From Aphanomyces cochlioides (Eukaryota > Oomycota > Saprolegniomycetes > Saprolegniales > Verrucalvaceae): a stretch of DNA of 64,000 bases. Each line of letters starts with the position of its first letter. The first letter of the stretch is position 1. A program made the translations under genes and the position numbers. The DNA lies in the NCBI GenBank assembly GCA_019828595.1, contig JAHQRK010000021.1, positions 868,001 to 932,000 of the forward strand. Reading direction: 5' to 3'. Positions 22,567-33,869 of this stretch are shown here, in pieces. Under the pieces are notes generated by a model. That model worked only from the letters and a program-made list of their open reading frames with translations. It did not search any database and was not told where the DNA came from.

Positions 22567-23902
22567 TCAATCACTACCTTGCCTTCCATCATCAAAGAGA
22601 GCCAAGTATTCTTCTCGCGTTGGAAACACGTTGAATTTGGCAAAGTACGCCAAGACTGCATGAATTTGATCGGCGGGGGCGCCTTCCAGCAACGGCGCAA
22701 TCAATGACAATGTCTTTCCATTTGGAGCGATGGAAGGACTCGCTGTGAGTTTGCCAAAGAGTTGTTTTGCCAGTGCGCCGTCGCCTACACGATAAGTTGT
22801 TGGCCATCATGGCTTTTCAAACACGAATGTACCTGCTTCTAGGCACCAGTAGAGGCCAAAATGATACATTTGCCGCGTCATATTTCCAGCCATGAGGATC
22901 CTAATGCTCTGTTGGACAAGTTCTGGGGCTTCTTCGTTCACAACGACTTGCAAAGACGGCCAAGAGGCTTCCATCGATGGCTGGATCAAGTTGGCCTCGA
23001 CCATATCCAAGTAGAGCTTGGAGAATTCCAAGGCTGGAAGGCTAGCCACCTTGGCTTTGAGAAATGCCGTAGTGATGCACCACGTGTCAGGCAGAGCGAT
23101 CGAGTGTTTGAGACAAAAGCTCAGCATTGCTTTGACATTATCGAGTTTGGTTGCCCATTCAGCTTGTGGAGCGCCGAATGATGTATATACGAGGAGCTTG
23201 ATGCAGCTTGGAAGGACGGACGCGTTGCAAGCTTGAACAGTTTCAAGCAACGTCTCAACGTTTGTTTTGGCGGCGTTGCGAAACATGACAAAGTCCGTCA
23301 CGAGGTATTGAGCATTGCGTAATCCTTTGAGCTCTTCAGGGGGACGATTAGCCATGTCTCGGAGAAGTTGGAGCAACTACAGGTGAGAAACAATCAGCCA
23401 TGGCGGGATTGACGCGTTGACTCACAGGTTTGTTGAGTTCATTGGGGGGAATCATCAGATCTTTGAGACCTTCAAACAGGCGAATCGCGCCGCGGTAATT
23501 TTTACTTCCCAGACATCCTCTCAGCGCTTCAAGGCGAAGTCGCGGAGCAAATGCGTTCGGTTGTGCGGCCATCACAAAGGCAAACGCATTGATATGGAGC
23601 TTGCTTTCTCGCACGGCGGCGTGGTATATCTGGTCAAAGTCGAGCGGGATCGACTCTTTTGTCACATGCTCGACGAGCTTGGCGGCTTCTTCTTTGTGTC
23701 GATCTCGCACGAGCTGCATCAACTTGGTCGCAAAGTCATCCGCCGAGCTGGCCAAACCAGTAGGCTGGCTCGCAGCTGTCGTTGGCGCCGTCGATGCAGC
23801 AGACGAAGAAGTACGGAAATCACTGCTTCTGTCCACAGTAAGCGTCGATTTCTGCGCCGCACGGGGCCAAATTCGTCGCAGACATCGGGCGCTGACAAAC
23901 AT
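22567..23902 (-). CDS. Mitochondrial PPR-like helical-repeat protein
   Basis: The ATG at 23902 starts an Arg/Ser-rich presequence (MFVSARCLRRIWPRAAQKS). The first exon has helical-pair repeats, for example INAFAFVMAAQPNAFAP and NYRGAIRLFEGLKDLMIPP, with the ~35-residue spacing of pentatricopeptide proteins. After an intron near 23376-23425 the protein continues with LLQLLRDMANRPPEELKG and further helices. A second intron near 22780-22810 leads to GDGALAKQLFGKL and NVFPTREEYLALFDDG, with the stop at 22567-22569. PPR proteins bind organellar RNA in a sequence-specific way, in processing, editing or translation. The repeats are degenerate here, so the family call is moderate; a general mitochondrial helical-repeat protein is the alternative. 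Confidence 0.65.
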
Positions 23903-24727
23903 GGTGGATGAAATCCTTGGCTCTGATGCAAATTCAGAGGTTTTCTATATCCGGAGGATTCATTATCCGGATAATATACGGTAACGTGTTTATACTCCAG
24001 AGGAAATAATTGCAACTCGAACTCTGGAACAACGGTGGCAGGTATGGAGAAGCCATGGATTTCAGACAATTCTCTCCTTAATTGTGAACCATTTAAGGTA
24101 TGTCTGTTGTCGTAAAGCGGTTTACCCGGCTCAATAAGAGGTGTTCATGTTCTCGAGTACTTATGAAAACCTGTAAGAATGAATACAATTAATGAAATAC
24201 TCTCCAAATTTATATATTTTCACGATTGTAACTGTGGTTGTGAGCATAACTTAACTCCAGTTAGAACACGCTGCAAACACTATAAAGAGTATAAGACAGT
24301 TTGATATATACTCTGTAGCTCAGTGGGGTTGGTACGAATTAGGCTCAATCGAGAAAAATATGTGTTTGTCATCAAAACCTCTAATAAGTTATACTCAGAC
24401 AAATTGCAATTGCCTGGTATACTTGATATTTATATTGCTGCAATTATTGACAACATGATGCAATTTGAGAAATGAAGCGAGATGACGACGCTATGCGCCC
24501 ATTCCAACAGGGAGAGCTGCAGACAAAGCATGATAATCCACTCTTGACAACACCCTCCAGGCTTGAAACTTGCGAGGGGAAATCTCAATGGCAAGTGTGC
24601 ATAATGGTATGCAGTCAAATCTTAAGCCTTATCAGTTACTTTATGAGTCCAATGGGGCTTCAGATTGGGCTTCAGATGGGGGAAAAGTGGGGAATGACAT
24701 GGAGACAACGAATCATATTGGAACTTC
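23903..24727. other. AT-rich intergenic region with ATCCGGAT motifs
   Basis: No convincing gene. Just upstream of the PPR-like start (23945-23975) are paired TCCGG motifs, including TTATCCGGATAATA, a near-palindrome also seen upstream of the nucleotidase gene. The rest is AT-rich. A TAGCTCAGTGGGGTTGGT string at about 24316 resembles a tRNA A box but has no partner B box. Confidence 0.45.
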
Positions 24728-26395
24728 TTAAAAGGTGATTTGATTTCGACAGGGGGACTTCTTGATCCAGTTTCTGTACTTCTTGAGGCCGTTTGCAATC
24801 ACGCCTTGATGGATTTGTGCTTCAGGCGAGACGCGAGCTGCTTCACAGGGCGACAAAGTGTCCGGTGTGGCATCCTCGCCCACGCCTCCAACAAACGGCC
24901 GGATGCCCTGGGGATCCCGGCCAGAAATGTCCGATATCCACAGGCATTCAATGATGAACGACACGCGGAGAGTCTTGTCTTCGTTGTCGTCGCCCTTGTC
25001 AAGACGGTCACTCACGTAAATTGCCAGCTTTTTTGCAATGCTTGTCATGCAATTTTCGGAGCGAGCGCGAGCGATTTGGATCTGCTTTTGAAACCATTTC
25101 TTCTCCCCAAGAAGTCGCGACGAATTGGTGCGATTGACGACACATTTGTACATGTTGGCCTTCAAATTCGTCAAGAGTCCATTGAATTCATACGTGTAGC
25201 TCAATTCCGTGCCAATGTTGGACGCACTCACGTATTCCCAATACCGCGTCGGGAGTTTCTGAAAGATTGGACCCAAGACTGTGTGGTTGACCGCATCGAT
25301 ATAAAAGTCCTTGCTGACTGTGTAATTCCTTGGCAGTCGATGCGTGATGTTCGACAGCACATTCGGGGGCTCATACAATGGCTTGGACACCGATCCATTG
25401 ACAAAGAGCCACGAGTTGGACATGTTCTTCTTCGTCTCGACCGACGGGAATTCACCGACGTAGCAATTGATGTAGATTTGAAGCATGAGGTCCAGTGTGG
25501 CACTAATCAACGCATTAGCCATTCAAAAATTGGGGACGGTGGTCGTACTGGAGGGGGAAGAAGAGAACATCGCCAATGGTCCGATTATTGGCCATCATAG
25601 CCCCCAGAGCGAGGTGCATGTTGTCTACAGAACATCGTTTGAGCTAATCAGCTTGAAATTTCACGTACTGTGCATGCCGGATTTAAGGAACGACGTGAAG
25701 TTTTGAAAGTTGGTCGCAATGTTGAGGGCTTGGGCGGCAGCAAAATATCCAAAGCCTGATGGAAAGCTTCGCCGCCAGTTGGAACGGATGAGAAACTTCG
25801 AACATGTCGTGCTGGACTCGCAAAAGTGGTCGGCAGGCGAAGAATTGACTTTGTAGCCAACCGTGAAGTTGCCGTCGATCACGAGAGACCCAACGGGACC
25901 TTTGTAGCCACCCAAGTCGGACAAAATCGGCGCACAGTCCAATGTCGTACAGTTTGACGACGTCTGGGTGGATGCAAAGTCGGCAAATGCGTCCCAGTAC
26001 GGAATTGTGACTGACGCGTACTTGGGACCCAAGCTGCGGAGCATGGTTTCATACGCGAGGAGGATCTTGCGGTTCCAGTATGCCCATCCTGTCGTCAAGT
26101 AGTACTCGCAATATGTCTGTTGGTCTTCCAAGAGCTGCGTAAAGTAATAATGATAACCTCGGTCCATCGCGAGTTGCACGGCTTCAATGTAGAGCTCTTG
26201 GTCATCGTCATCCATGTTGACCCACGACGAGCGGACTTTTGGAGCTGGTGCCTTGGAAGCGGTGAGACTGAGCTGGATATTCACCGAGACAATGTCGCCT
26301 ATGGGGTCACCCACCGTGATGTCTATGCTACGAATCGCGACGACACATAGGATCAAACATGAGCAAATACTCTTGAAAAGAGTTCTCGCCATCAT
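24728..26395 (-). CDS. Secreted tyrosinase-family protein lacking the CuA histidines
   Basis: The ATG at 26395 gives a signal peptide (MMARTLFKSICSCLILCVVA). Introns at 25625-25668 and 25503-25548 restore one frame. The second half-site (CuB) is intact: MHNNMHLALGAMM supplies the HNxxH pair and DVLFFPLHATLD matches the D-x-x-F-x-x-x-H-x3-D signature. In the CuA region the third-histidine motif, normally WHR, is WNRK (Asn at about 108), and the upstream segment around residues 85-100 (FTQLLEDQQTYCEYYL) has no His where two are expected. The scaffold TIPYWDAFADFA is retained. Tyrosinases and hemocyanins need both copper sites to bind oxygen, so this copy is probably not an active phenol oxidase. 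About 280 further residues with sequons and Cys complete the protein; the C terminus is basic and polar. Confidence 0.8.
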
Positions 26396-27626
26396 CAAGC
26401 TAGATGGGGAATAAGCTCGTCAACGCATGGGAAACATTCCCGAAGCTATGCAACAACAATCACGGCAGCTTTCTCCATATCAATCTCGTCATGCATGAGA
26501 CGGAGATAGACTTTGTTGAGCGCACAAACGCTGGCGACCATTGGACACGGAACAACTGCGGGCGAGATCTTGCGTTGTAAGTCACGGCCGCGTCATCTTC
26601 CAGAAGCGAGATTCCATCCGAGATCGTCGGCTAGCCTCTGAGGGCCATCTCGTCGACTCGTGCGCAAGTAGAAACGATCGTCGTGCTCCTCGAGTAATGG
26701 ATTGATGGACATTTGGAGCAGTCCTCTCGGCAGATAAACGATTTGACCATTGTAGACTACAACTGGCACCGGTAAATATATAATTTTGCAGCAAATGTAG
26801 CCATGAGATAGCCTTGTTCACGGTCTCAAGTGTCCAATCTTGTTGAAAAGCAAGATCCAACGATCAAAGCGCAAGGGAGCAGACAAACGTGAGCCTTGTA
26901 GTTCTAGCAGCTCCAACGAAATGCTACCGTGCGGCTAGGACGCTAGGAGGTTGGAGCGAGCCATGTATGAATCATTTCGTGCCGGGGGAATCTGTATGAA
27001 GCATGTCGATTCGAACGATACAAACTTGTTGGATGTGCAGAGCGCTTGCATATCCCGACCACACGGATTACACATGACCTCAAGCGTTGGACATGGACAA
27101 TCCTCTCGGATGGGTGGCATCGACTTGCAAAGGACATACACTAGCCATCATGCACCATTGTCCTCGATGCTTGGCGTTGGTGTTTTCCTCCACGAAAGCC
27201 GTAGCAGCCATCAAAAATCCAGCGGACTCGACAGAGCTCATTTTGTTGCGCTGGGCTTTCGTCTTTGGTGCAATACTGCCGCAGTCTTGAGCTGCCATAT
27301 TGTGGCCAGGTTCCATGGATTGTGGAGGAGACTTGACGGAACATTTGTCAAAGTAGAGGCGCAATCCTTAGCGTGGCCCTTGGGGGATGTGTGTAGCTCG
27401 TCGCTTTCGATAAATTTGCAGTGCAACGGCGTAACTAAACTGTTGGAGAATGCTGTCACCCACGACGTCACCTTCATCGCCTCTTGACAGGAGCATCATC
27501 CGTGAAAACTTTTAAATGTTCCAGCATGTTCTCAAGAGGGCGTCAGCTATCAAGATGTCAGATCTTTTGCCATCTTTTCAGCTTTACAAAGCTTCTAGCC
27601 ATGGACGACGGCGACGACGACGGTAT
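26396..27626. other. Region with unresolved minus-strand coding fragments
   Basis: No complete gene could be assembled. On the minus strand, 26440-26790 encodes protein-like text (VPVVVYNGQIVYLPRGLL, then VASVCALNKVYLRLMHDE) in two frames joined by a possible intron. At 26940-27477 there is a second patch with a cysteine-containing end (DCPCPTLEVMCNPCGRDMQ) and an upstream frame broken by one TAA. These may be small multi-exon genes or decayed ones. I recognise no family. Confidence 0.35.
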
Positions 27627-28772
27627 TCACTTGGACGCCAAAGTCTCGGTGAGGTGAGGAAACGCGTCCAAGAAAGCAGCAGACGCGCGACGGTTCGTTT
27701 CGAGGAAACCTTGACGCAAGGCTTCTTGCTTCTCAGCAGATGATCCTTGCTTGGTCAAACTCATCGTGAGCGCGTTGTACACGACAAGAATGATGAATTG
27801 GTTGACAATGCAGAGGCGATACATGTGCCAGATATCGTCAAGCGACACATCGGGCGTGTTCAACGCTTTGAAATAAGCTTCAATGGCTTCGGATTCAACG
27901 GCGCGACGGACATCTGTGGCGACGCCGACGATAAAGAAGAAAGCAACGTCCCGCAATGGATTGCTAGCGCCTGATGTCGCCCAGTCCACGAGCCATATCT
28001 TATCGTCTGACGATGCATCTAGAGCGAATTTAGCGTCAAAGGGGGGCTGGGAGATGTTTGTTCTTACCGAAGAGCATGTTGGCGACGTGGAAATCGCCAT
28101 GGAGGAGACTCTTGTGCTCCCATGTCTCGACGGTGTTGTGGATAAAAGTCAAGATTTGGCCAAGACACAACTGCTCACAGAGAGGAGCGACCTTTGCAGC
28201 TAGCGAGGCGTCGTTCAATTCGTCCAAGAAGGGCTGGAACAATGACGCGAACTGTGTTTGCTTGGCTTCCGCCGACAAATTGACGCCAATGCCTGGAATC
28301 TGAGCTAACTGCGGAAACGATTGACCTAGTCACAACACAATTAGAGGGAAGGCGAAGAGATTGAGCGCTTACCCCAGTAGTGGCCGTGCATACGTCCTAA
28401 AGTGCGCAAGACGGGTACAACGCGTTCAGCGGGACAGCCATCTTTACTGGCAAATCGGACAACATGGTCGACTCTATCGAGGACGACAATCTCAGACGAT
28501 GCATGGATCAAGGCCGGTAGCAAGAAGGGAATGCCGTCGTGCCTTGTTTGGGTATAGAACGCCGTCTCAACGGAGAACATGGAATGGAGGAAAGGGAATT
28601 CCGGCCGAGGACATTTCGCCACGAGGACGCGCGACGATCGGTCCTTGAAGCTCACTGTGACTTGGAAAACGCGCGAGAGGACTCCGACGTCCATGTCGTC
28701 CACTTGGATCGCCGTCGCGTCCTCAAAAACGCCGCGGACCGTCGACGTGACAAGCTCTTCTTCCATCATGGC
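27627..28772 (-). CDS. CHK-kinase-like / aminoglycoside-phosphotransferase-fold protein, three exons
   Basis: The ATG at 28772 (MMEEELVTSTVRGVFEDA) is chosen over an upstream TTG. The N-lobe has VLVAKCPRPEFPF with the ATP-contacting Lys. After an intron at about 28324-28372 (joining GHYWG to QSFPQLAQ) comes LLHGDFHVANMLF, the HGDxxxxN catalytic loop. After a second intron at about 28023-28067 comes IWLVDWATSGASNPLRDVAFF, the metal-binding D motif. Together these are the signature of the ecdysteroid-kinase-like/CHK/APH group, which phosphorylates small hydroxylated molecules. The substrate is unknown. The C terminus is helical (FLDAFPHLTETLASK). Both introns were placed from the restored motif order. 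Confidence 0.75.
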
Positions 28773-29349
28773 AAATTGAAAAATGAAGACCAACATTCAT
28801 TTTTCCAGTGAAAACGAAAGATCGCAACGTGTCCACACTTTGGTCATGTCGTTCGTGGCCACTCCAGCGTGGCTTTCAGTTCTACGACGTCTAAACACTT
28901 GCTGAAGGCGTCTAGATGCCGTAGCTAGTGGTCTAGCAGCGACTTCCGCACCGCTTGCTGATGGTTTCGTCATGGCGTCTTTTGTTTCGAAGCACGACAG
29001 CCGCTGCAACAGATTGTGGAGCCGATTCCGACCAGCTTTTCAGAGCCCACGTCGTCCATTCGCGTTGGAATTCTGCGGCTTGGAGCTGATTGAGGGCATG
29101 CTCAAGCACAGGCAATCATCGTTGATGTACATGGTGGTGGCATGAGCAAGTTTGCCTCGGCTCGGAGCATAAACTTGCCTCTTCTGTGTCATTCTCTGCA
29201 TTGCATCAGCTACAGTAGCAATCGCAAGCCTCTCTAGTGAATTCGTGCAGTTGAAAGCAGTCTTGCAGCGATCATGGCGGCGAGAACTAGCAGTTCAACA
29301 CACAATGCATTTAGATTGAAATGGCAGTCAAAATTGCCGATTTTTTTTG
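28773..29349. other. Spacer with a small minus-strand open frame
   Basis: A frame at about 28933-29115 (minus) reads LEHALNQLQAAEFQREWTTW and could be a small helical protein or an exon, but has no clear start or splice partners. Nothing else is recognisable. Confidence 0.3.
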
Positions 29350-31456
29350 TTAGAATGCACTGTTGGGGCCTTGCGTGATGGAAGGACATTGCGGAATGAG
29401 CGCAGTGTTGGCAATCGGGCACTGGATTTGCGTTGTAAAGTCTGCGTTTGCGTTGGCGGGCGAGTTGGCGTTGGCGGCGTAATACCCAGCTTGAACGACG
29501 AGCGGATTCGCAGAGCCAAGCGGGCAGTAGACCGTCGAGTCGCCGCATTCTCGTTGCGTCGGACTGGACGCGCCCGCTGTGCACCAAAAGCCAGGCAGAC
29601 ATGGCAGGCATTGCTGGCCATTGGTCGTATAAGTCCCTGTTCACAAGTCAAGCGTATTTGTCGCGAGCTCGTGCCTCAAACCTGCAGGACATGGTTGTCC
29701 TTGGGGGGGAATCGTCCCCCGGGGACAGATCGAGCCAGGATTACAACGTCCAGAGCACGCGGACGAGGCCAACCCCGTCGTGTTGCCAAAGGTTCCCATC
29801 GGGCAAAGATGCGCCACGCCTTGCACGCAGTACGACCCGAGCGGACAAATCTGCTGACTCACACGCAGGCGAGCGTCCGACGACAAGACCGTGAAGAAGC
29901 CGTCCGTGACAAGCGTTGGCGTCGACGACCCCGTCGGGCAATACACGCTCGGATCCAAGCATGGATTATTTGCATACCCTGGCGATCCCTCAGGGCTACG
30001 ATCGACAAAGTTGAGGTTCCGATCGACAACAAGGTCGTGTCGTACCAGTAATAACCACTGGGGCAAGGACCAGTGCACGCGGACGACGCCAGCGCTGCGG
30101 AGGAACCATAAGTGCCTCAAGAATGGACGAGAATGAGAGGAAGTGAGGTGGAATTTACCAGCAGGACAGAGAGATTTCAAGCCATTGAGGCAGTAAGTAC
30201 CAGGCTCGCAGGCTTGTTGGCTCACTCGCGTCGTCAGCGACTTGGTCGCCCACTGCTGCCCTACGATAGCAGCGCCGTCAAGTGCCGTGCTGAGAGATTT
30301 GACGCTTGCCTGGCAAGTACAAAGTCGCGTCGATGGAATTCAACGACGCGGTGACGATCGTGTAATATCCAGTCGAGACAGCGGTGGGCATGGAAGAGCC
30401 TTGGGGGCAGTAGAGGCTGCTAGAGCCACAAGGAATCAGGGCCAACGTGCCTACATGGATCGTGTGAGAACTCCAATGAAGGGGGGCGTTACCGAGGGGG
30501 CAGTAATACCCCGCCACGCAGAGGGGAAGAACGCATGACGTGCCGGAACACTCGAGAGAGCATTCCTTTCGACCGAGACCCGTCGCGTTGCCAAAGAGCC
30601 CAGCGGGGCATGGCTCGGGGGCGATTGTCCCGCTTCGACTAGACAATCGCAGCGATAAATTTCGTCACGGGGGGGGAATACTTGCAGTACCAGAAATATC
30701 CGAGTGGACATGGAGCGGAACATGCACTTGTGTTCAGGCCAGACGTGGCTCCAAAGACGCCAGGAGGACACGGCGTTGGCATCGCAGACGCCAATGGACA
30801 ATACGAGCCTTCCTTGACGGTGAAAAGACGACACGAGGCGGTGAAAGTACCTGGCGGACACAATCCCGAGCAATCGCTCGTCTCGAGTCCAACCGTTTGA
30901 CCATACGTGCCCGGAGGACAGGCGTATCGAATGCCGCGGATGCAGTAATAGCCACGATCGCAGGGGAACTGGGCAGCCGCTTGGTACGGCGAGAGGTCGA
31001 GCGAGTCGTCGAGCCCCATGCGGGCTAGAGAGCTTGCGGTTGTGTAATACCCAGGAGCTACGACTTGGCGGACTGACGTCCCCGACGGGCAAAAGTACTT
31101 TGGGGGACCGCATTCCTGCTGCGTGGACGACGTGGATCCTAGCTAAAGCTGCCGTCAACGTACGTTGCAAAGAGAGGATCGCACTGGACAATAGAAGCCA
31201 GCAGTGCACAGGCCAGAGCAGTTGGATGTCGTCAGACCTGGCGACGCACCGAACGTGCCAGCTACAAGGTTGCCCCTCAGGGGGGAACACAGGGGGGGGC
31301 TGTTGTCGTACCTGGACAGAGGAGACACTTGGACAACGTTGCATTCAAGTAGGAGCGCTTGGGGCAGAGAATTCCACCAGCTATCGACGGGGCAATGATT
31401 GCCACGACGATGAGCTTGTGCATGGACTTTGTGAAACGCCAGGATGAAACTGCCAT
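29350..31456 (-). CDS. Secreted cysteine-rich repeat protein (GCC2/GCC3, ephrin-receptor-like modules)
   Basis: The ATG at 31456, or the in-frame ATG at 31423 (MHKLIVVAIIAPSIAG), starts a signal peptide followed by GILCPKRSYLNATL. The protein is then built from repeated modules of the type C-P-x-G-T-x-G-x-x-x-G-L-x-x-x-x-C-x-x-x-C-x-x-G, for example CPPGTYGQTVGLETSDCSGL and CPAGLFGNATGLG. These alternate with a second repeat of the type YCPxGSxxPxxVxxGYY (for example VYCPLGSANPLVVQAGYY). About six to seven units are seen, split by short introns (frame changes near 31140, 30640, 30470, 30290, 30110 and 29640). The final exon ends CPSITQGPNSAF with TAA at 29350-29352. GCC2/GCC3-type proteins are extracellular. 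No transmembrane segment is evident before the stop, so it is secreted, or a last exon was missed. Confidence 0.7.
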
Positions 31457-31473
31457 ATATCTATTGAGTGGTC

Positions 31474-32368
31474 ATGGAATGCTATGCGTCGCATCTGTCG
31501 AGCGCCGTCAACTCGGCGCCAAATCGCCACCAATTCGGCAACGAATTGCGCCTTTTAAAGCGGCGACTTGAGCAGAAACGACAAGCCTCGACGGCGCCGA
31601 CGTCACTGGATAAGCAGGAAATCGTCTCGAGCCCATCGTCGAGCTCTGTCGCGACTACGACAGATCATGTCGTCTTGGCGCCGTCAGTGTCGATTGAAGA
31701 GCCACTACTGCCGCGGCAAATCGAGCCATCTAGCGTCGTAGAGCAGCTTCCAAGCAGTACAGAGCCGACTCTAGACAGCGCTCACCGCCGTGGATTCCCG
31801 TTCAAATCGTTTGACAAGCTCGTGGTGAAATGGAGCTGTACGACGTGCAACCGCGAGTGTATTCCAGTGCGAGAGGAAAGTCGATGCTTGTGGTACGACG
31901 TGCCTTCCTTGTAGCTTGCAACGGACTGAAGTAGTAGGTGGTTCTAGTGGCCACCGACTCAAGCAGCATCCTGCAACTTCATCGGAAAGCGACAAGAAAC
32001 GCGGCAAGCCATTTGCCTGCACAGCTTTGAAATGTCCATGTCAAGCGTTCTACTACATCGTCGCGGAAGGCGCGTGGATCCTCCGCTGCCGATGCAAACA
32101 CAAACACATTGACCACGACCCGACGAGTTATCAATGCACGAAACCAAAGTGTCTCTGCGATGCATTCGACAGGTAAACTGCCATCAAAGCACGGCATCAT
32201 GATGCCTCCTCTGCTTGTAGTCCGTGGGTTTGTAATTGCGCGCATCCATGGAGCGATCATGTCCAAACGACCGAGACGAAGACGTTCCATCCACTCGACT
32301 TGGACCTCGGCGACGAACTCGGTCAAGTCCATCGCACGGATCTTCTCGCAGAGCCGATGATGCTGTAA
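31474..32368 (+). CDS. FAM221-family protein, three exons
   Basis: The ATG at 31474 (MECYASHLSSAVNSAP) starts a ~140-residue disordered, Ser/Thr-rich N terminus. The conserved core follows: WSCTTCNRECIPV, then after an intron at 31893-31947 CLCGHRLKQH, then FACTALKCPCQAFYYIVAEG, WILRCRCKHKHIDHDP, CTKPKCLCDAFDS and, after an intron at 32173-32220, PWVCNCAHPWSDHVQT. The many Cys/His residues suggest bound zinc. This is the FAM221A/B domain, present in many eukaryotes and without an established biochemical role. The protein ends at 32368. Its start codon lies only 17 bp from the divergent start codon of the secreted cysteine-rich protein, or 50 bp if that gene uses its second ATG. Confidence 0.85.
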
Positions 32369-33119
32369 TGATCCTTCATCGAGATCTCTTCAACTGTACT
32401 GTCTTGGACGAGCAGACTCTCCATCGACTTGAAGTGAGCTCGACTTGATCGATACCTCGCGGTGCGTCGCGGTCAAATCTGCGTGATTGGCAAGGATCGA
32501 GCTGTCGGCCATCTCCATCTTCAGTGCAATGGAGGTTGCAATCCTCCATGGTAGACAAATCCCTCGGCCATAGCACACGAGGACGCCGGCATCGACCGAC
32601 GAGAGAAGTTCAAAGCCCCCGACAAGTGTCGGCAGACAATGAGATCGGACGGCGCTGGGACGGATTCATGGAGGAACTCTCTCACTCCCCGTCGTTCTGC
32701 TCTGTCGTGGATCTCTTGTCGCGTTGAGTCGGGTTGGGATCCATCCTGTCGTGTCAACCATGGCGTCACTGAAGTCTGTCGTGCGGTCGACAGTGTCTGA
32801 TCTGCTTGCAGCATGCCGTGGTGAGTGGGAGCGCTGCTGCCGCTATGTTGTCTACTGTAGAGCTTGCAATCTTTCGCGGCTGGGTACAACCGCAGGCGAG
32901 AAAGCCACGGCCGCGCTGATCGTTGCCCAGGTTGTCATTTGCGCGATGGCACGGCGTGAGCTCTTCGTCATCGTTTCCTGTGTGCTTGTGACGACAAAAT
33001 CGACGGTGACAATGCAAAGCATCCTCGACTGTGGTCGTCTCTGTCAGAGTTGCCCTCCACGGTGGATAAAGTTGAATGTGGCGACCAGTCAGTGGTCGAT
33101 CATTTGTCGAATTGGCGTC
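32369..33119. other. Region upstream of the first TMEM53-like gene
   Basis: No independent gene is convincing. The frame of the TMEM53-like gene stays open upstream to an ATG at 32760 (MASLKSVVRSTVSDLL), so a 120-residue N-terminal extension is possible. The tandem paralogue has no such extension, and the text is Cys/Arg-rich and not family-like. Antisense frames are shadows. Confidence 0.4.
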
Positions 33120-33869
33120 ATGCCGACAGTCGTCTTTGTCTGCGGCTGGCTCGGTGGCAAGCCGCGGGCGGTCGCCAAGTATGCCGCCATGTACCACGAA
33201 ACGCTCGGCCTCGATACATTCACGCTCATCTCGACGCCAAGCGACTACATTCAGCCAGCGAGTCGCGTCCACGCGGCGTCATTCCACGACTTCGAGACAT
33301 GGCTCGCCAACCACCACGACATGAGCAGTCGGCTGGTCATCATCCCGCACTTGATGTCAAACGGCGGGTGCTACTCGTGGACCTGCTTTCAGAACCATCT
33401 CGACCGCGCGGGCATTGCCTTTGACGTGCCTTGCTTGATCTTTGACTCGGCGTTGAGTGCGCCGCGCGACAGCACGAACGGTCCGATTGCATTCACAGCG
33501 TCCATCAAGAACCGCGTCGTGCGGCAGATCTGCGCGGCGATCTTCACTGTCCTCATGACGGTCGCGGTCTTTATCCTGTCGGACGTCTTTGGCATGGAAG
33601 GCCCGCTCGAATACAACTACAACCGCTTGATCCTCCGCGACGCGGCGATTCCAAAACTCTTTCTCTACTCGAGAGGAGACTCCGTCGTGAATCCCGACCA
33701 CATCAAAGACGCGATCGCCAAAGCCAAGGAGCTCAAGACACCCGTCGTCCAAGTGGTCGACTTTGAGAAATCCAAGCACGTCGCCCACTTGACACTCGCG
33801 CCAGAGCTCTACAAGGAGTCTGTCCATGCCTTCGTGCGCCAGTTCGTCAAGCTCAAGTCGTCTCTCTGA
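33120..33869 (+). CDS. TMEM53/DUF829 alpha-beta-hydrolase-like protein, copy 1 (249 aa)
   Basis: The ATG at 33120 (MPTVVFVCGWLGG) matches the start of the tandem copy. The family nucleophile block is IIPHLMSNGGCYSW (Ser in SNGG). A likely catalytic Asp sits in LFLYSRGDSVVNPDH and a His in SKHVAHL, so the Ser-Asp-His triad of an alpha/beta hydrolase is in place. A hydrophobic stretch (QICAAIFTVLMTVAVFILSD) gives one membrane helix. TMEM53/NET4 proteins lie in the nuclear envelope or ER in animals; the substrate is unknown. Copy 2 starts 417 bp downstream and is clearly homologous along its whole length. No introns are seen. Confidence 0.8.
   Translation: MPTVVFVCGWLGGKPRAVAKYAAMYHETLGLDTFTLISTPSDYIQPASRVHAASFHDFETWLANHHDMSSRLVIIPHLMSNGGCYSWTCFQNHLDRAGIAFDVPCLIFDSALSAPRDSTNGPIAFTASIKNRVVRQICAAIFTVLMTVAVFILSDVFGMEGPLEYNYNRLILRDAAIPKLFLYSRGDSVVNPDHIKDAIAKAKELKTPVVQVVDFEKSKHVAHLTLAPELYKESVHAFVRQFVKLKSSL

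Noticed and set aside
24309..24352. tRNA-like sequence (TAGCTCAGTGGGGTTGGT)
   Set aside because: It matches an A box, but no B box (GGTTCGAATCC-like) or acceptor stem follows at the right distance.
25503..25548. Break in the tyrosinase frame
   Set aside because: It is an intron; removal joins FFPL and HATLD and completes the CuB motif, so this gene is not a pseudogene on these grounds.
32766..33272. 168-codon minus-strand frame
   Set aside because: It overlaps the TMEM53-like coding region in antisense and has no family-like composition.
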